Shown piece by piece: positions 35,873 through 53,270 of a stretch of DNA of 64,000 nt. The notes beneath the pieces were generated by a model that was not told the DNA's origin, searched no databases, and saw only the letters and a program-made list of their open reading frames with translations. Origin of the DNA: Amyelois transitella (taxonomy: Eukaryota > Arthropoda > Insecta > Lepidoptera > Pyralidae). Location of the stretch: positions 9,595,501 through 9,659,500 of the forward strand of contig NC_083506.1 of assembly GCF_032362555.1 (NCBI RefSeq), in the 5' to 3' direction. The position numbers were made by a program, and so were the translations under genes. Within the stretch, counting starts at the first letter, position 1. The number at the start of each line of letters is the position of its first letter.

Positions 35873-37303
35873 TCAGTCCGAGTCCGAGGACACATTGAAG
35901 TTTTTGGGGTGGAAGCTGGAGTTATCGGGCTTTTTCCTGGGGTAAGTGCTGCCTCCTCTGTAAACCACATGATTCTTTTCAGTTTCCAGTATTTTCACCT
36001 CATGTAATAGTTGCGGTTTTTCCATCACCTTTTGAAGCTGGTCCCATATAAATATTGCCAAGTTCTCTGTTGTGCTCACCTGAGAAAGATAAGGTGGAAG
36101 TTTAACATATTAAATGGTTTTGATTTGATGATAGACCTGGTCTAGCTTGTTTTTAGAAGAATATATTTTTATAAATATCATAGTTTACCCCTATGACATT
36201 TTTAAAAGGTCTTTTACTAAGTAAGTTTTGTCTGCTGGACACATTTGTGTCTAGTAGACATAAATACTTACCACGGCCTTAAAATATGGCACATCCTGAT
36301 CCAAGTTTTTATGATCTAATGGGTCCATGATTGCTTGCTGCATGTATTGTTTTAAATCATGCACATTCATCACCATGCCAGTGTGTGAATTCACAGGACC
36401 TTTCACTGTCACCAAAACTTAAAAAAAAAAAATAAGTTTTATTTTTCCATTACAATAATTTTCTGAAAAAATGTAATAACTTAAATTTATTTTAAATATT
36501 GTACAAATAATCTACCAAAACTTAAGTTTATTTATATGTATTTACAAAGTTTAAAGGATCTTGCATGTAACAAAAAATCAAATTAGTTATCAGGGTGGTT
36601 CTTTATTAATTTTACATGGTAGGCTTCTAGCCTTTTTTTCCACTAAGCTGGAGTTCTGTTATAAAAATAACTTATTCTATGATTTACAAGACTCTGTTAA
36701 TATGTTTGTGTGTATTCATCATCTTACCCACATAGTTATGTCCATGTCCATTGGGATTGTTGCATTTTCCATACAACTTTTTATTTTCTTCATCACTTAA
36801 AAAGGGACTGTAATTAAAAACTTTATTATTATTAGTATTAATTATGAAACAACTCAGCAATATGAAACTTTAAGTAAATACTGCAATTTCCCATAAATTT
36901 GTTAGAGTATCCACATACACAGAAAAAAGTTCAATACAGTCCAGAAGAGACAAACAATGTAATATAAACATTCGTTATTATAGAAGTTGTACATGTCAGG
37001 CCATCTGGTATCAGTTGCAACAAAGTTGGATATCAGCATAGGTTTGATTAAGATAACCTATGGAGACTGGAACTGTATTTCTTTAATACCGGAATGTTTA
37101 AGATGCTATTGTGATACAAATGAAATTTTACGAGTTTAAGCAGCTGCTAAAAGGTATCTCATATGAAAATAATCATAGCTAACAAATCAAATATTGAGGT
37201 ATGAATGAAGGTAAATATCATATTTAAACAATTCTTACCTGTGCAGTCGGTGACAGGAACTAAATGTTTCTCGTCGGGTTATTGAAACGATAGGAAGAGC
37301 CAT
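35873..37303 (-). CDS. PTS: 6-pyruvoyl tetrahydropterin synthase
   Basis: A zinc enzyme that converts dihydroneopterin triphosphate to 6-pyruvoyl tetrahydropterin, the second step to tetrahydrobiopterin; in insects it also feeds pterin eye pigments (Drosophila purple). Four exons, 37239-37303, 36728-36807, 36272-36417 and 35873-36079, join in phase to 165 residues. Active-site features: zinc ligands H18 (SCHRLHS) and H43/H45 in NGHGHNY, catalytic C37 in YGKCNN, D83-H84 in PLDHKNLD, and E129. The position before H18, usually Ser/Ala, is Cys here. A Ser/Lys-rich tail of about 25 residues ending VSSDSD extends beyond the usual C-terminus. Divergent from ETFA, with 446 bases between the start codons. 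Confidence 0.95.
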
Positions 37304-37749
37304 TTGCTCACTGCTTAATTTAATGAAGTAGTTGAATATAAATATTAGAAAGCAAGCTGAAGCTGGAAGATGTTTAATTCGATTTATTATATGAGTTTCG
37401 AGTTTGATTTCAATTCAGTTTAGTCAGCTCAGCCAGCTTAACCCTAAGTTCGTTGACCTATGACACTTGACACCGACTGAAATGAAAGATGACAGTGACA
37501 GAAGTGTTTACTTCTGTTAGTAAAGCTGTATTTAAAAACACGATATCGATTTGATTATTATCTACAAAAGTAATCGATTCTATTATGACAATCACTATTA
37601 GTTGGTTTTGGTTGGTACTATTGCAGCCACACAACACTATTTGTGACTTTGTTTTGTCGAATGGTGGACTTTGTATTGTAACCTTTTTATTGTAAATACA
37701 TATCAAGTATAGTTTTATTTTAATCCTGTTATTGTAAAATTGGTAAGAA
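37304..37749. promoter_or_regulatory. Bidirectional PTPS/ETFA promoter region
   Basis: 446 bases between divergent start codons. It contains a cluster of TTGACC, TGACAC, TTGACA and two TGACA motifs at 37453-37500, plus GATATCGATT at 37543-37552 and AATCGATT near 37572, resembling the DRE element TATCGATA of insect housekeeping promoters. Confidence 0.65.
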
Positions 37750-41572
<3,823 letters not shown>

Positions 41573-42728
41573 ATAACCTGATTGAAGTGTTCGTAGTTCA
41601 TTTGTATGATGTGATATTTTTGGAAGCGTCACCGTTGAGGACATATTTATCATGTTTGTAAAACTTTTTAAGAATAAAATGTTGTTACTCTATATTGTTT
41701 TTGATTTCTCTTTAGCCTCTGTTCTTCTGAGCTGAGGAGCCGCTGCAGTACCGCATCAAATTCTCTCTAACGCAATGTTTTTGTGGTTGCCTGGAAGAAA
41801 TTGAATCATGTATAACGTGACATGGTCGCCTTAGTACATTATCTTAGCATTAGTTTAGGATAAGTTGGGTTATAAGTGGGGGGAGAGGTGGGAGGTTATC
41901 TTTGTGTAAATACACCCATACACCCACCATTCATTATATTATATTTGTGGACAGAAAAATATGCTTAATTTGGCTAAATACAAGACTAATTCTATTTTGT
42001 TACTATTGAAACTTACGTAGTCACCTGTTTTCTTTTACTAGACTACAAATTTCAATGTAACTTAGGTAAGGATATGTATCTTTTGTTCCGAAAGAGGAGA
42101 GATCTGAAGATGGAAAGCTTATTGAAAAAAGTGAATAGCTTAATTTGTTGTTGTTACGCTATTGCCTCATAGATGGCGCGAGTTGCATTAAATTAAAATA
42201 GAGATGGTAACATTAGCATCCTAAATTATAATTATGAATTCTTAAGAACCAAAATCAAATACCTACTATAAAAATTCGTACAAAATTATAAATTTGAGGA
42301 TTTATGAACATCTGTCAATTAACTATTATATTATCAAGCGAAAAAACAAAAGTAGATTGATAGTATTACTTTATAATTGATACAGGAACTTTATAGATAG
42401 GTTACTATAGGAACATTCCTTTTTTATTGATAACACAAAACTACAACCGATGGAATTAATCAATTAATGTCAAGAATCAGAATTGAACCTAGTTAAACCG
42501 GAGATAATAAGGCGTGTAGGTATGCTATAATACCATTAAATCAACAAGAGGTAACAGCGCAGTCAATCACGCCGGCAGTAATGATAGTACCAAGAAGATG
42601 TGGTTTACTTGTCGAGTGGCATCCTCGTTATCACACTGACGGCGGCGGGGGCTTGGGGCGGAGTCCCCGGGCGCTCCGCCCCGACGGCACGCCCGGCCGC
42701 GCTTCGCGGCTCGCTCAAAGCACAAAAC
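41573..42728. other. ETFA 3' UTR and FoxB upstream region
   Basis: The first 100 bases are the ETFA 3' UTR. The rest is AT-rich with no coding exon. A GC-rich stretch at about 42600-42728 forms the immediate 5' leader of the fork head gene and is open in its reading frame, but contains no in-frame ATG. A short upstream ORF (ATGATAGTA at 42581) starts in a different frame. Confidence 0.6.
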
Positions 42729-43439
42729 ATGCCGCGACCGCCGCGCGATTTCAACGACGACCAAAAACCACCATTCTCCTACATATCGCTTACAGCCATG
42801 GCGATATGGAGCTCGCCGGAACGCATGCTGCCGCTGTCGGAGATCTACCGTTTCATCACGGACCGGTTCCCGTATTACCGGCGGAACACGCAGCGCTGGC
42901 AGAACTCGCTCCGGCACAACCTCTCCTTCAACGACTGCTTCGTGAAGGTCCCGCGAAGACCAGACAGACCCGGGAAGGGAGCGTACTGGACTCTGCACCC
43001 GCAAGCCTTCGACATGTTCGAGAACGGCTCTCTGCTGCGGAGACGGAAGAGATTCAAGTTGCATCAAGGAGAAAAAAATCACCTCAGTTCAGAATTGGCT
43101 GCCCTAGCTAATTTCAACTATCTGTTTCTTGCCAATAATAACATCAGTATCCAATCATCTTCAGACAGGGTATTGGAGGTGGAACACCTTCATTTATTAT
43201 CGCCGGCCAAAGAAAAGCCGAAGATGTCCTTTTCAATAGACAATTTGTTAAGCAGTGACATAGACAAGAGTGTGGGTGTGAGTGAAGAAATGTACGTGGT
43301 TCCGTATCAGCGGGAGATGCTGGCCATGTCCTCGGCTGTACCCTACAACATACAGACTCCAATGTTAGGACAATTGCCATTTGGGCTGTATACTAGTTTG
43401 CATGAGCTATACAAACAAGCATTGTTACAATTACGATAA
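42729..43439 (+). CDS. Fork head transcription factor, FoxB class
   Basis: Intronless, 236 residues. It starts [12 protein letters not shown], the FoxB-type N-terminus that abuts the DNA-binding domain. The fork head domain spans roughly residues 13-112: [60 protein letters not shown] (helix 3) and [16 protein letters not shown], followed by [18 protein letters not shown]. This matches Drosophila fd96Ca/fd96Cb, which are also intronless. The C-terminal half is short and only weakly conserved. It binds DNA as a developmental regulator; family members act in neural and head patterning. The start was chosen because it is the only in-frame ATG before the domain. AATAAA is at about 43683-43688. 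Confidence 0.93.
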   Translation: MPRPPRDFNDDQKPPFSYISLTAMAIWSSPERMLPLSEIYRFITDRFPYYRRNTQRWQNSLRHNLSFNDCFVKVPRRPDRPGKGAYWTLHPQAFDMFENGSLLRRRKRFKLHQGEKNHLSSELAALANFNYLFLANNNISIQSSSDRVLEVEHLHLLSPAKEKPKMSFSIDNLLSSDIDKSVGVSEEMYVVPYQREMLAMSSAVPYNIQTPMLGQLPFGLYTSLHELYKQALLQLR

Positions 43440-46400
43440 CGATATAAGAGGTAGATTTATTTAAATTAATTATAAATTAAAATATATATTTATTTTACAA
43501 AAATCCTGCTTGTATTAAGTATTTACTTACCAACGTTTTTTCAATTAGACTGTATTCTATTTTATGGAGCAATGGTTCTGATGTTGAATATGATTTATTT
43601 AGTTTGATTTGGATTGGATTTATAAGTACTTAGGAAATTCAGGGTATTGTAGACATTATTGATCTTATACAATAATCATTGTTTAATAAAATAGTACTAC
43701 GAGAAAAAAAGTTAATATTTTTGCCACAGTTATTATAATACACTTCTCAACCTTATCTGGTTGTTATGGACTGCCAGCCCCCTTAGGTAGGTATACTTAA
43801 CATGGGTTTTTTCGCTATGTGGTTATCGGTGTTAGCTATTAATCGTATTAATAAGAAGTATGCAATTTAGGAACATGTTTGAAAATAATGATCTAGGAAT
43901 AAAAACAAAGGTATTATAAGTATATTGCCATCCTGTTAATAAAATACTATGCTTACAACATAGAACAGGATAACTCTCTTTCCATCCTGTGTGTATAAAA
44001 TACGACTTCACTAAGTAAGGCCTTAGGAAGTACTGTAGGAAGATACTTAGGACCTATAAATTCAACAAGTGGTAATTTTTACTCACAAGACATGTAACAA
44101 AGGTTTGTAGGAGTATTATGAAAATTATTTGTTGATCTCTTGCAGTAAGGGATAAATCTGCGATTTGAGCGAAAATTTTAGTGAATCCATCATTCATAGT
44201 AACAGACGAGAAGACCGAGATTAAAACATTGGCTTTCTTTATTTTTTAGGCTTGAAGTTCAATGGTTTGTCGCCTCGTAACGGTTTTTATAGGCTGTAGA
44301 CGGCTGTTAACTCGATTGAATGAATTGAATTGGAAATAAACGAACGCTCAAAATAGGTAAAACTACGTGCTAACTTTAATAAGACATTCCTTTACAAGAT
44401 TAAATACCTAATAAGAATCTATTACTGAATGTTAAGTAAGTAGGTAAGTAGTAAAGTAAAATCTAATGCAATTTTCAAAGGTTTTATGAAAAATCTAATA
44501 AGAGTGTTTAGTAGTTTAGGTCGTGATGTCCTTTTTGTTTTTTCGCGTGTTACTACAATCACAAAAATAAGAAATCTAGAACAGAAATCTTTGATTTGAA
44601 AGATTTTGCGCCTACGCTGAATGAAATGATTATTCACGATGAAATTCACTCTGGACTCCTGCCGAGGGCTTATGATCTTGGATTGAAATAGGTTGAAGTA
44701 GTTAAGTTATATTAATAACAGTACAACCAATATTTAAATTTTTTTTACTTATAAAATAATAGTGGTTAATACAAAAGCTTTTTAATGTGTTCTCTCTTTA
44801 ACAAAACTGTCTATAATTTAATTTGAACTCACAGCAACCAGAACAAACCCCACCTCTCAAACAAAGAGGCAGGTGCATTCTGAACATTTACATGGATTTT
44901 ACACTAGTTTATCCTGCATTTTAAATTTTAAAAGGTGATGAATCGCCTCCCTTGCTTCGTTTAAGCTTGAGGAGGGGTAATGTAATCGGCGGAGTCAGAC
45001 CCCGTGACCGTTTTAGGGTAGATGCGCGTCATTTTTTGTTATTTATGTGCAACGGGTCAGCTCTTCTAGTAATTAATATAGAGAAATGGTTAAATTAGTG
45101 CCGTTTGCCCCCGGGCGCGCCTGCTGGTGAGCCGAACACCTTTTGGTGTGCTATCACCGACAAATTTAATTTTCTGTCACCGATTTAGTACACGTTTACG
45201 CCGCAGGGGGATGTTTTTTGGATTCAAAATGTGGTTTGTGTTAGTGATTTAGACGTGCACCCATGATTTAATTAGAACTAAGTTTTAAGTAAGTACTTAG
45301 TGATCAGATTATACGAACTGAAAAAAAAAATATTGTGAAAACATATTCGTCAGAGAGTGTACTCTTGGTAATCCCATCTTATAAGTACTCACCTCACATT
45401 AAAATATCTCAAAATACATAAGTTTTACGTCGGCGACATTCAAAGACATAAAAGGAGCCACAAAAAGAAGCCAATTCAAATTACGAGGTTCGTCATGAGA
45501 TAAAATAACACCCCCCTAAACATAATGCTGTCACAGGATCTCGATTTAGTCGGCAGCGAATTACAAATATGCGGTGAACACTGAATACACAATAGGTGCT
45601 TGTGGTGCGAACTTCATACAAATATTGACGGTCAATTTCTTTGACGACATAAAATTTGCAGTCTCCTCAACTTATCTTGGTTAAATGGTGCTGTTAAATA
45701 TATTTACGTTCGGGCGAGTCATGCGCCTTCTTGCAATTGGCTCGCTAGTAGTATCGTTGAGTTTTAAGGATATTTTTTAGTCTTTATTTTATTGTTGTTG
45801 CATCCTGTCCTGTGATTGATACCTATAGGTTTTGCTTGTAACTACAAGTAACATTCTATGAGAATGAAGGTTTTACTGCAAAGTTTATAGTAGGCATATT
45901 TAAAGTTGAATGTTTTTGTTATTTTTAATAGCACCTAATACTTCGTACTACACCAGCTTTCACAACCGCCGTGGAGTAACATCGTGAGAAAACCTCTACA
46001 GTCAGCCAACCGGATGTGTACCTAACTATGAACACATTGGTTAGGTTTCCCTGCAAAGGTATCGAATATCTGTACGTATGGGAGACGGGAGTCATATTGT
46101 GTAGGTAAACCTAATTTACCTAATCCGAATATTTGTAGGCGCTGGCACTTCTTCAGAGTAGAGCGGTTGCAACGCAACTGGGACCAACGTCATGGAGATA
46201 ATGAATAACCGCGTAAGTTCATTCATACAATGCAGCAAGTAGGTAACTATAAGATCTTTTTAAAAGAAAATGTAAATATATCACATCAAAGTTTTTGTCG
46301 GGTTCAGATAATGAACCGTTTGATCTTACTCTGCGAAGGAGCGATAAAACATTTAAATCTGGGCGAAAAATTATTGAATGAAATTTATTTTCTGGCGCTT

Positions 46401-48389
46401 AATGACTACAGTGAGTCCGAGTGTCTGTGAGAAAGAATTCAGTGGCTTGACGACAAATATTTATTCCGGAAGTTCCCCGTGAGGTCTCGGCGTGCCACCA
46501 GTCCGTAGCTGGCGAACAAAGCGGCTCCTAATCAAATTGTGTCGAAGAAGCATGGCATCAGAGGGGGCCGAAGAAATCGTTTCTCACGGACACGCGCGCC
46601 GGTATCGACAAAAAATCTGGTCGACACTGGATGGTGGACGGTAGCGCGTATTAATCAGCTGCAACTACCGCTAAAGCATCGTCTGCCGAGTACTGTCGAG
46701 ATCTAAAGTATTATTCATTTCAAAACGGAAAGGGTATTCACAACAAATCTGTCGCACACGCAGAATACAGCGTGCATTCGTCTGAGGTACGGGGTTAAAA
46801 ACATACAGGGTACAGTTGATCATGGTGTTTTAAAAGAACAGCGATGTCATTATTACCGCCAGAATGTTTGTATTTAAAATGCGTCTAAAATTTTTCACTG
46901 TCACATATTCAGCTCAAATTCAAAATTAAAATTTTTACGCGCCTGTTTCTTCTTCTTGCCGTAAATCTCGGTCACGTGCTCATTTAAATGAAGTCTACAT
47001 ACCTACTTATTTATTACTAAAGGTAACAATAATTCCCGCCATTATCAAGTGAAAATAGTTTTAAATGTTTTTCCTACTGAATTTCAAACCGAAGCAGACT
47101 TAATCAATTTAATCGATGTTATAATTGGATGTCTTTTGTTTAAATCTTCCATATTAGCCAGGCAGGAGTGACCTATCGACATTATATATATTAGGGTTGT
47201 AGATGTTTAGTTGAGTTTTATGGTACATTCCTTTGTATTTTACCTTCTTTTCTTTGAATGCTTTGTGACGGATGTAGAGATCTTGCAAAGCTCAGACTAA
47301 AGACAACAGTGTATAGATATAGAAGAAGAGAACCAATTATGTGTTTGAATGTACACGGTAAGCCAGCTACTGTCCGTGCGTGTCGGATCCACTCAGCATC
47401 GAATTCACGGCAAGTCAAATGTTTAATTTGCTCTATAAATCACGCCATTAAAAACATTTCAAGGGTGTCATCGCCGTACCGATCTCATTGGAAACGTGAC
47501 TGAGAGCTAGCTGTGTGGTCGCTGGATCGTCGCGGGCGCAAGTCACTCCCGGCACAAACCAATTATAGTACAGAAAAACTGGCCATGCTAGAGTACGGAT
47601 CGTTCTATGAAATACTTAGAAATGGTTATTGCATCAATGCGCTTTAAAGACAAATTTAAGTCAGGTTTTATTTAGGTTTCAGGTACCTAATTAAACGTGC
47701 AAGTTAGATTTACTTTTATTTCTGTTCTTGACAACTACCTAAGTATAGATAGGTACTGGTAGTCTAACATTTCGATAAACTATTTGGATCATAAAATAAT
47801 TTAAAATCATGATTAATAATTTAAATGAGAATAATAAGGATAATAGCACTCTATACTATATGACTTCATAAGACAGTATAATAAAAAAGCTTTGCCTTAG
47901 AATCTATATTTTGGAAGTAACTCTTTACTTTCGCCATTTTGTATTTCATCATCACTCTATATTGGTATTACCGCCGCATTGTTGATATACTCATTGTAAG
48001 AGATATAATGCACTCTGTATATCAAATTCAATTTGTCGAGATAAAATTGAATTAGCTATTGAAGCCTCTTGATGTTACAGTTATTTGTATGAAGCGCAAA
48101 ATGAATTGATTCGAGCAATAATTGTAACGAACGGTAAGATGACTCGGTATCGTGCAACACATTGATTGCATTTTTTTTAAGACATGCAAAGATATTAATA
48201 AAAACTAATTGAATTCTACTTTTTTTATGACGGTGATCAGAAGCAAGAGCATTTACTGGATTATAATATTACTGTGTAACAATATTTAGGTTAGTAAATA
48301 CCTATTTTCTTTTTTTAATTGTACCAACCTTGGAATAAAAAAAAATGGTAGAATATGTATGTGTGAGCCTGATTTTATTTATTTACTTG
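43440..48389. other. Gene desert downstream of FoxB, part 1
   Basis: No coding exon recognised. Three stretches stand out by GC content and lack of repeat similarity: 45040-45215 (TAATTAATATA beside CCCCCGGGCGCGCC), 46440-46700 (contains CAGCTG, and CGTTTCTCACGG whose reverse CCGTGAGAAACG fits a Su(H)-type site) and 47255-47560. They are candidates for regulatory elements only by composition and position. Confidence 0.4.
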
Positions 48390-48590
48390 AGGCCGCCCGC
48401 GACTTCGTCCGCATGGAAACCCTATCAATCCCGCGGGAACTCTGGGATAAAAAGTAGCCTATGTGTTATTCTGGGTCTTCAGCTACCTACATACCAAATT
48501 TCATGGTAATCGGTTCAGTAGTTTTTGCGTGAAAGAGTAACAAACATCCATACAAACTTTCGCCTTTTTAATAGTAGTAGGATAGGATGT
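48390..48590 (-). repeat. Dispersed insect retroelement tail
   Basis: The minus strand begins ATCCTACTACTATTAAAAAG, then GCGAAAGTTTGTATGGATGT, CTACTGAACCGATTACCATG, and ends near GCGGACGAAGTCGCGGGCGG. This is the opposite-strand relative of the copy at 22321-22556 and a hallmark of lepidopteran intergenic DNA. Confidence 0.7.
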
Positions 48591-51500
48591 AACTTGAACT
48601 TAAAATAAAGAGAAATTTAATACAAGGGCACTTCTTATTTCTAGAGAAATTTCTTCCGGTAGGCCCACGATAGGACCTGTAAATTGATAAATAAGGTTCT
48701 TCCAAATAACTAAAAATTCTTCCTTATCCGTTCAGTACCTACATTTTGTTTATTTATTTATTATAAGATTATTGACTCACATTGATGATATGGCGTAAAA
48801 TCAGTAACTTAAGTACTTTACAAATCTCCAATGATAGAACTTATATAGGCAACATTTGAACCGACAATATAGTACAGAGCAAACCAAATATTCTGACTTA
48901 AAGACATTTGGCGTGAAAGAGTAATGAATCTACTTAGTTTTCGCTTCAGTGAAAAGAACACAATTATTACTGATTTAGTTACTTTATAATAGGTAAATCA
49001 TGACAAATAGGTAATACCTATTATTATGATTTCTATGACTACTTATTGATAATGTAAACTATGGCATTTTTGTACTCCATTTGTTTTTAAATTATAATAA
49101 AGTATATGTTGGGAAATACATCAGTATCAGTGATTTTAAAAGCCATTTTTCCGCATTATAATTTCGGCACGATTTATATAAAAAAATCACTTAACTAAAT
49201 TGACATACTCAAATGTTGCATAGATTAATGTACTTTATATAGTTTGAGTAATTGCTTGAAATGAAATTGTGGGTTGCGTGACTGAAACCAAACTGTCCAG
49301 CCAGAGGAAGTTTGGAGCGCAGTCAAATTAAATTAGATTAAATTGATTTATTGGTTGAACGCGCGGCTTTTAAAAAAAATAAAATATCGAAGTTACATAA
49401 AAGAACCCTCTGAGATTAAACTTTGAGCACTCAAGAGGCTTTTCAGTTCCTTTCCCATTTCTATAGATTGGACTTATTTGGACTGTGTTCTCTATTGATT
49501 TGTATTTTTTAAAGGTAAAACGAATTCCGCGTTTCAGTATTGCGGATGATCAGCCGTTTATGAATCTATTATTTAGTATTTCAAACAATGGTAAAATTAC
49601 CGCGATTTTATTTGCGATACCTGTCTGCCCACCACTAAACTCTAGAAATGTAAATCTCAGAGTAAATTACGTATACGAATGTTACACATAAGCTTATTCT
49701 CTTTTCGATTTTTACGTCATCACAAGAAAGAAATGGAGTAGTTCTTTTCTAAAATACCGGGAATCATACCATAACTACTGTTTTTTCCGGTACCTACTTC
49801 AGAGTCGTCACTTCTATCATCTAGTTAATGTAACTCCAGGCTCTGTGCGTCCCGACCACTCCCGGCCACGTCTCGCTTCGTTATCCGCCTCTGCGGCTAC
49901 AGCAGCCCTAATTAATGACATTCGATTTGGAAAATAAGTGGAAAATAGACCGCCGTAGTTGCATCTTTTCTGATCCTGGGAATGAGAAGATTGAATTTAT
50001 AATTAAATAAAATTTTTAAATCTTGTAACGGAACCTGTAGCTATAGTATAATAGGTTATTAACTTTATTAGGCACACGCAAAACTGTGTTATTAGTCTAT
50101 TCACTGTTGCAACTTGAGCGGTGTTGTATCTAACCTCGTTAATTGACGAGGGTACTGGAATACTCCTAATATTCAAATAACTACAGTCTTAATAAGACAT
50201 ATTCATTAGTTTCACTAAAAATTAAAAAAGGCACCTTTGTCAATATGAAGATGCGTAAGCGTATGATTTTCATCTTTGTTTTGTATCGGTTGGTGTTTTC
50301 TTGTCTACTGTGGGAGATATTTCGGCGGCTATTGTTCATTAAAATACCTACACAACTCATTAGTCGACTATTGTTTTGAAATAAGTTATTGTGTTGAAAC
50401 TTAACTACTGCATTTGTTATGTTTTTCACTAGACATAAATCATGAAGATAAAACAGAAAACTATAAACCAAATTTTAATTTAAACATTTGTTTGTAATAT
50501 AAGTGGTCAAGAAAAACAATGCTATTATATTTTTACATCTTATAAAGTAGGTAACTTTAATTAATAAGACAGAACCGCCGTCATAATACGAGTAGGTACT
50601 ATACGCTTGGTAAAATCATAATTTTCTTGTCTAGAGAAGAAATAAAGTAGTTATAAAAATACCATTCCGTTCTAGTCAATTAGGTACTTTGGCATGGTTT
50701 GTTAACTTAGTCCAGTTTACTTGCTAAGGTCTTAATTCACACCGGCCAGCGGTTACGCAAGCTATCATTCGTATAATCACACAAAAAGTGATATACATCA
50801 CTTGAATAATACCACAACGGATTATTAACCAGATTCATTGAAAAGTCAACGAAAAAAGTCGAGAATTGAACACAAAAACGTTCACATGGAAGTGTAGCGA
50901 CGTATAAAGCGATTTATACGCGATAATTCCGATACATAAAACATTTCATTATAGGCAGCGAGGCCCCATTATTCAAAGATATTTATTCATGTCGAATGAT
51001 TGCCTTTCTTTTGTGAATCGACAATGGCGTCGCCGGCGTATTCCATTTGCGCGGCATCGTTCATTCCTTATTGTGCACGCGAGCGCCGAGCGTTTTGTTT
51101 TGAATTTGGAACGGCTTTTCACGCGCTCGCCTCCCGCGCCGCCTGGCCCACGGTATTCTATTCTAAAATTAAATGGAGCCAAGATTGATGAGTTTAGACA
51201 CGACCTGTGACACGCACTACTGAATGTTACATACACCTCAGCGTTGTAAGCTACGTTCGATTGTTTGGAATGTGCTTTATTTCACCCTTTATAAACGGTA
51301 ATTATTGGTAGCGATCGCGAGCGCGGCTTGTTTATGTAGGTAGGTACGAGGATATGGGTCCGTTTTTGTTTGGCGTTTGAACGTCTAATATGATTTTTTG
51401 TAAGCTTCTATTGAGTAGAGTAGCCACATTAAAATGACGTTAATTTGTCTCTTAGTTGTGGTTGCTAAAGACTCGATAAGCTCGTCGGTTTCTGGTTAGC

Positions 51501-53087
51501 TAATTGAACGTGAATTATTTTTATTAAGAATTGCTGCAAAGATTTTTACTTTATTGGTTAGTTAATTAATTACCGACCAAGGTGTCAAAATTTGTTATAT
51601 AAATCTCTATTAATACTAATTACTTATTGACTTAATGTTATTTTGCTTGGGAAACACGTTATGAGAAATATAAGGGTAATTAGATTTTACATGCAAATAT
51701 AAGCTTCATATTACCCATCTTTTTTTACAAATATTTTTTTATTCATTATATTTGAAAGGGTCACGGTGAAGCGATAATATTTTACCTATAGAAAAAAAAT
51801 TATTAACATTGATCTACACGAATGTATGAAACTCAGAAAAGTGTCTTTGCTACTCAAAATGAAGAAATGAAGCCGAACTATGGAATTTCTCTACGCAATT
51901 TCTTTTAATGAGCCAAAACAATATTGGGCACAAAATGTTATCGATCACGATCCAATGAAAAAATGAGTATCTGAACGTGTATCGGAGTTATTATAGACCT
52001 CGAGTTCTCATTACACACAGAGTGCGCAGTGCATTACTTTTTTTAGGACGCTAGTTGTTGAGTAACTGTAGAATTAGTAGGATAGGAAGCATAACAAATT
52101 AGGTCATTTGATTTTGAATCAGAAAAAGGATTTTTTGTTGGCACGGTTAAGTGTTAAGAGGGTCGCATCGATGTATTGAAGCTCCTAAAATTGTAAGTGC
52201 CTAAAATTTCCTTAAGTAAAAGGTGCATGCATACAAGCATACATATAATTATATCTTTATACCTTACGGTACTCCTGCCACAGCCTTCAGAGATTTGACT
52301 TGTTTTTGTTTTGATATAAAAAATATGCTGATTTGGTAGCGAAAAAAAGCGTAATATGTGTCAGCCTGCAAGCCGCTTCTCCTTCTACGCGGAGATAACC
52401 TATAAAAGTCAAGGAAGGCTTGTTTATAAACTTTATTATTTCTTATAGGCGATGGACTAGCTACTTTTTCATCATCTCAGAATCTCAATTTCATCATTAA
52501 GATTAACAGCTTAACGTGGCCGAAGGTCAATCTTGTGACTACTGGCTATGTTGTGTCCCTCTGAACATGTGTAAACAATAAGTTGGTAAGTAAATGAGTA
52601 GTAGTTTTTATATTCTGTGATTAAACCTATAATTATTAAACGATAATGAATATCACATTTTAAATAGACGAGCATTCTACGGAAAAATCTAATAATTATT
52701 TTATTGCGTATCTTCCTCCTTCTCACGCGGCTCGCACTCTATTGGAAATAAGTTTACTAGTTCTATGTTACCTATAGCCTAATTCGAATGTTTGGGCAAC
52801 AGTGAGGCCGCGGGAAATTGGGGCAAGCGTGGTGGTGTGCCCTGCCCTGTAATTTGCCCGAACCGCCGCGCCGCGTGCTTCTTAGAACCAAACTATCAGC
52901 TCTATTCCAAAATGTAAACCATTGTGTGTAAACAAAGGAGAAAAAATCTAATTGAACATGTTTTTTGTACCCAAATATAAAACTCATATTTTTGGAAGGG
53001 ACGATATCTTGGAAAGTTAAACATGGCACTAAAATTCTTGTGTTTTAAACGATTCCCACCAAAGAGGTCGATGTGTAAATTTAATAA
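48591..53087. other. Gene desert downstream of FoxB, part 2
   Basis: No coding exon recognised. GC-rich islands occur at 49260-49370, 49800-49960, 50985-51240 and 52715-52890. The 50985-51240 island has open frames of 60-87 codons on both strands, a composition effect of low stop frequency rather than evidence for a gene. The 49800-49960 island contains CTAATTAATGACATT, a homeodomain-type core. Confidence 0.4.
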
Positions 53088-53270
53088 ATACATGCATACA
53101 TATAATCACATCCCTTACAGGGTAGACAGAGACAACAGTAGGTATTTTGATAGAGCTTTGACCACGTTCCGTTCAGTGGCTAATGAGAGAATTGAGATTC
53201 AAAAATTGACAGTCTGTAGCCCATTGCCTAAAAGAAGGATCCCAACTTTATTAGTATTTCTTTTGACACA
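53088..53270 (+). repeat. Retroposon fragment ('gggaaccacacgg' family)
   Basis: CATGCATACATATAATCACA, then ATCCCTTACAGGGTAGACAG, AGATTCAAAAATTGACAGTC and GCCCATTGCCTAAAAGAAG. The right terminus is missing. Confidence 0.6.

Noticed and set aside
42600-42728. N-terminal extension of the FoxB frame with a hydrophobic, signal-like stretch
   Set aside because: The extension has no ATG, and FoxB proteins start at MPRP directly before the fork head domain.
42567-43111. Long open frames of about 170 codons on both strands overlapping the FoxB gene
   Set aside because: They lie in GC-rich coding DNA where stops are rare, have no family resemblance, and shadow the conserved fork head frame.
50973-51236. 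Overlapping open frames of 62-87 codons on both strands
   Set aside because: They reflect a GC-rich island; no family, splice or promoter support.
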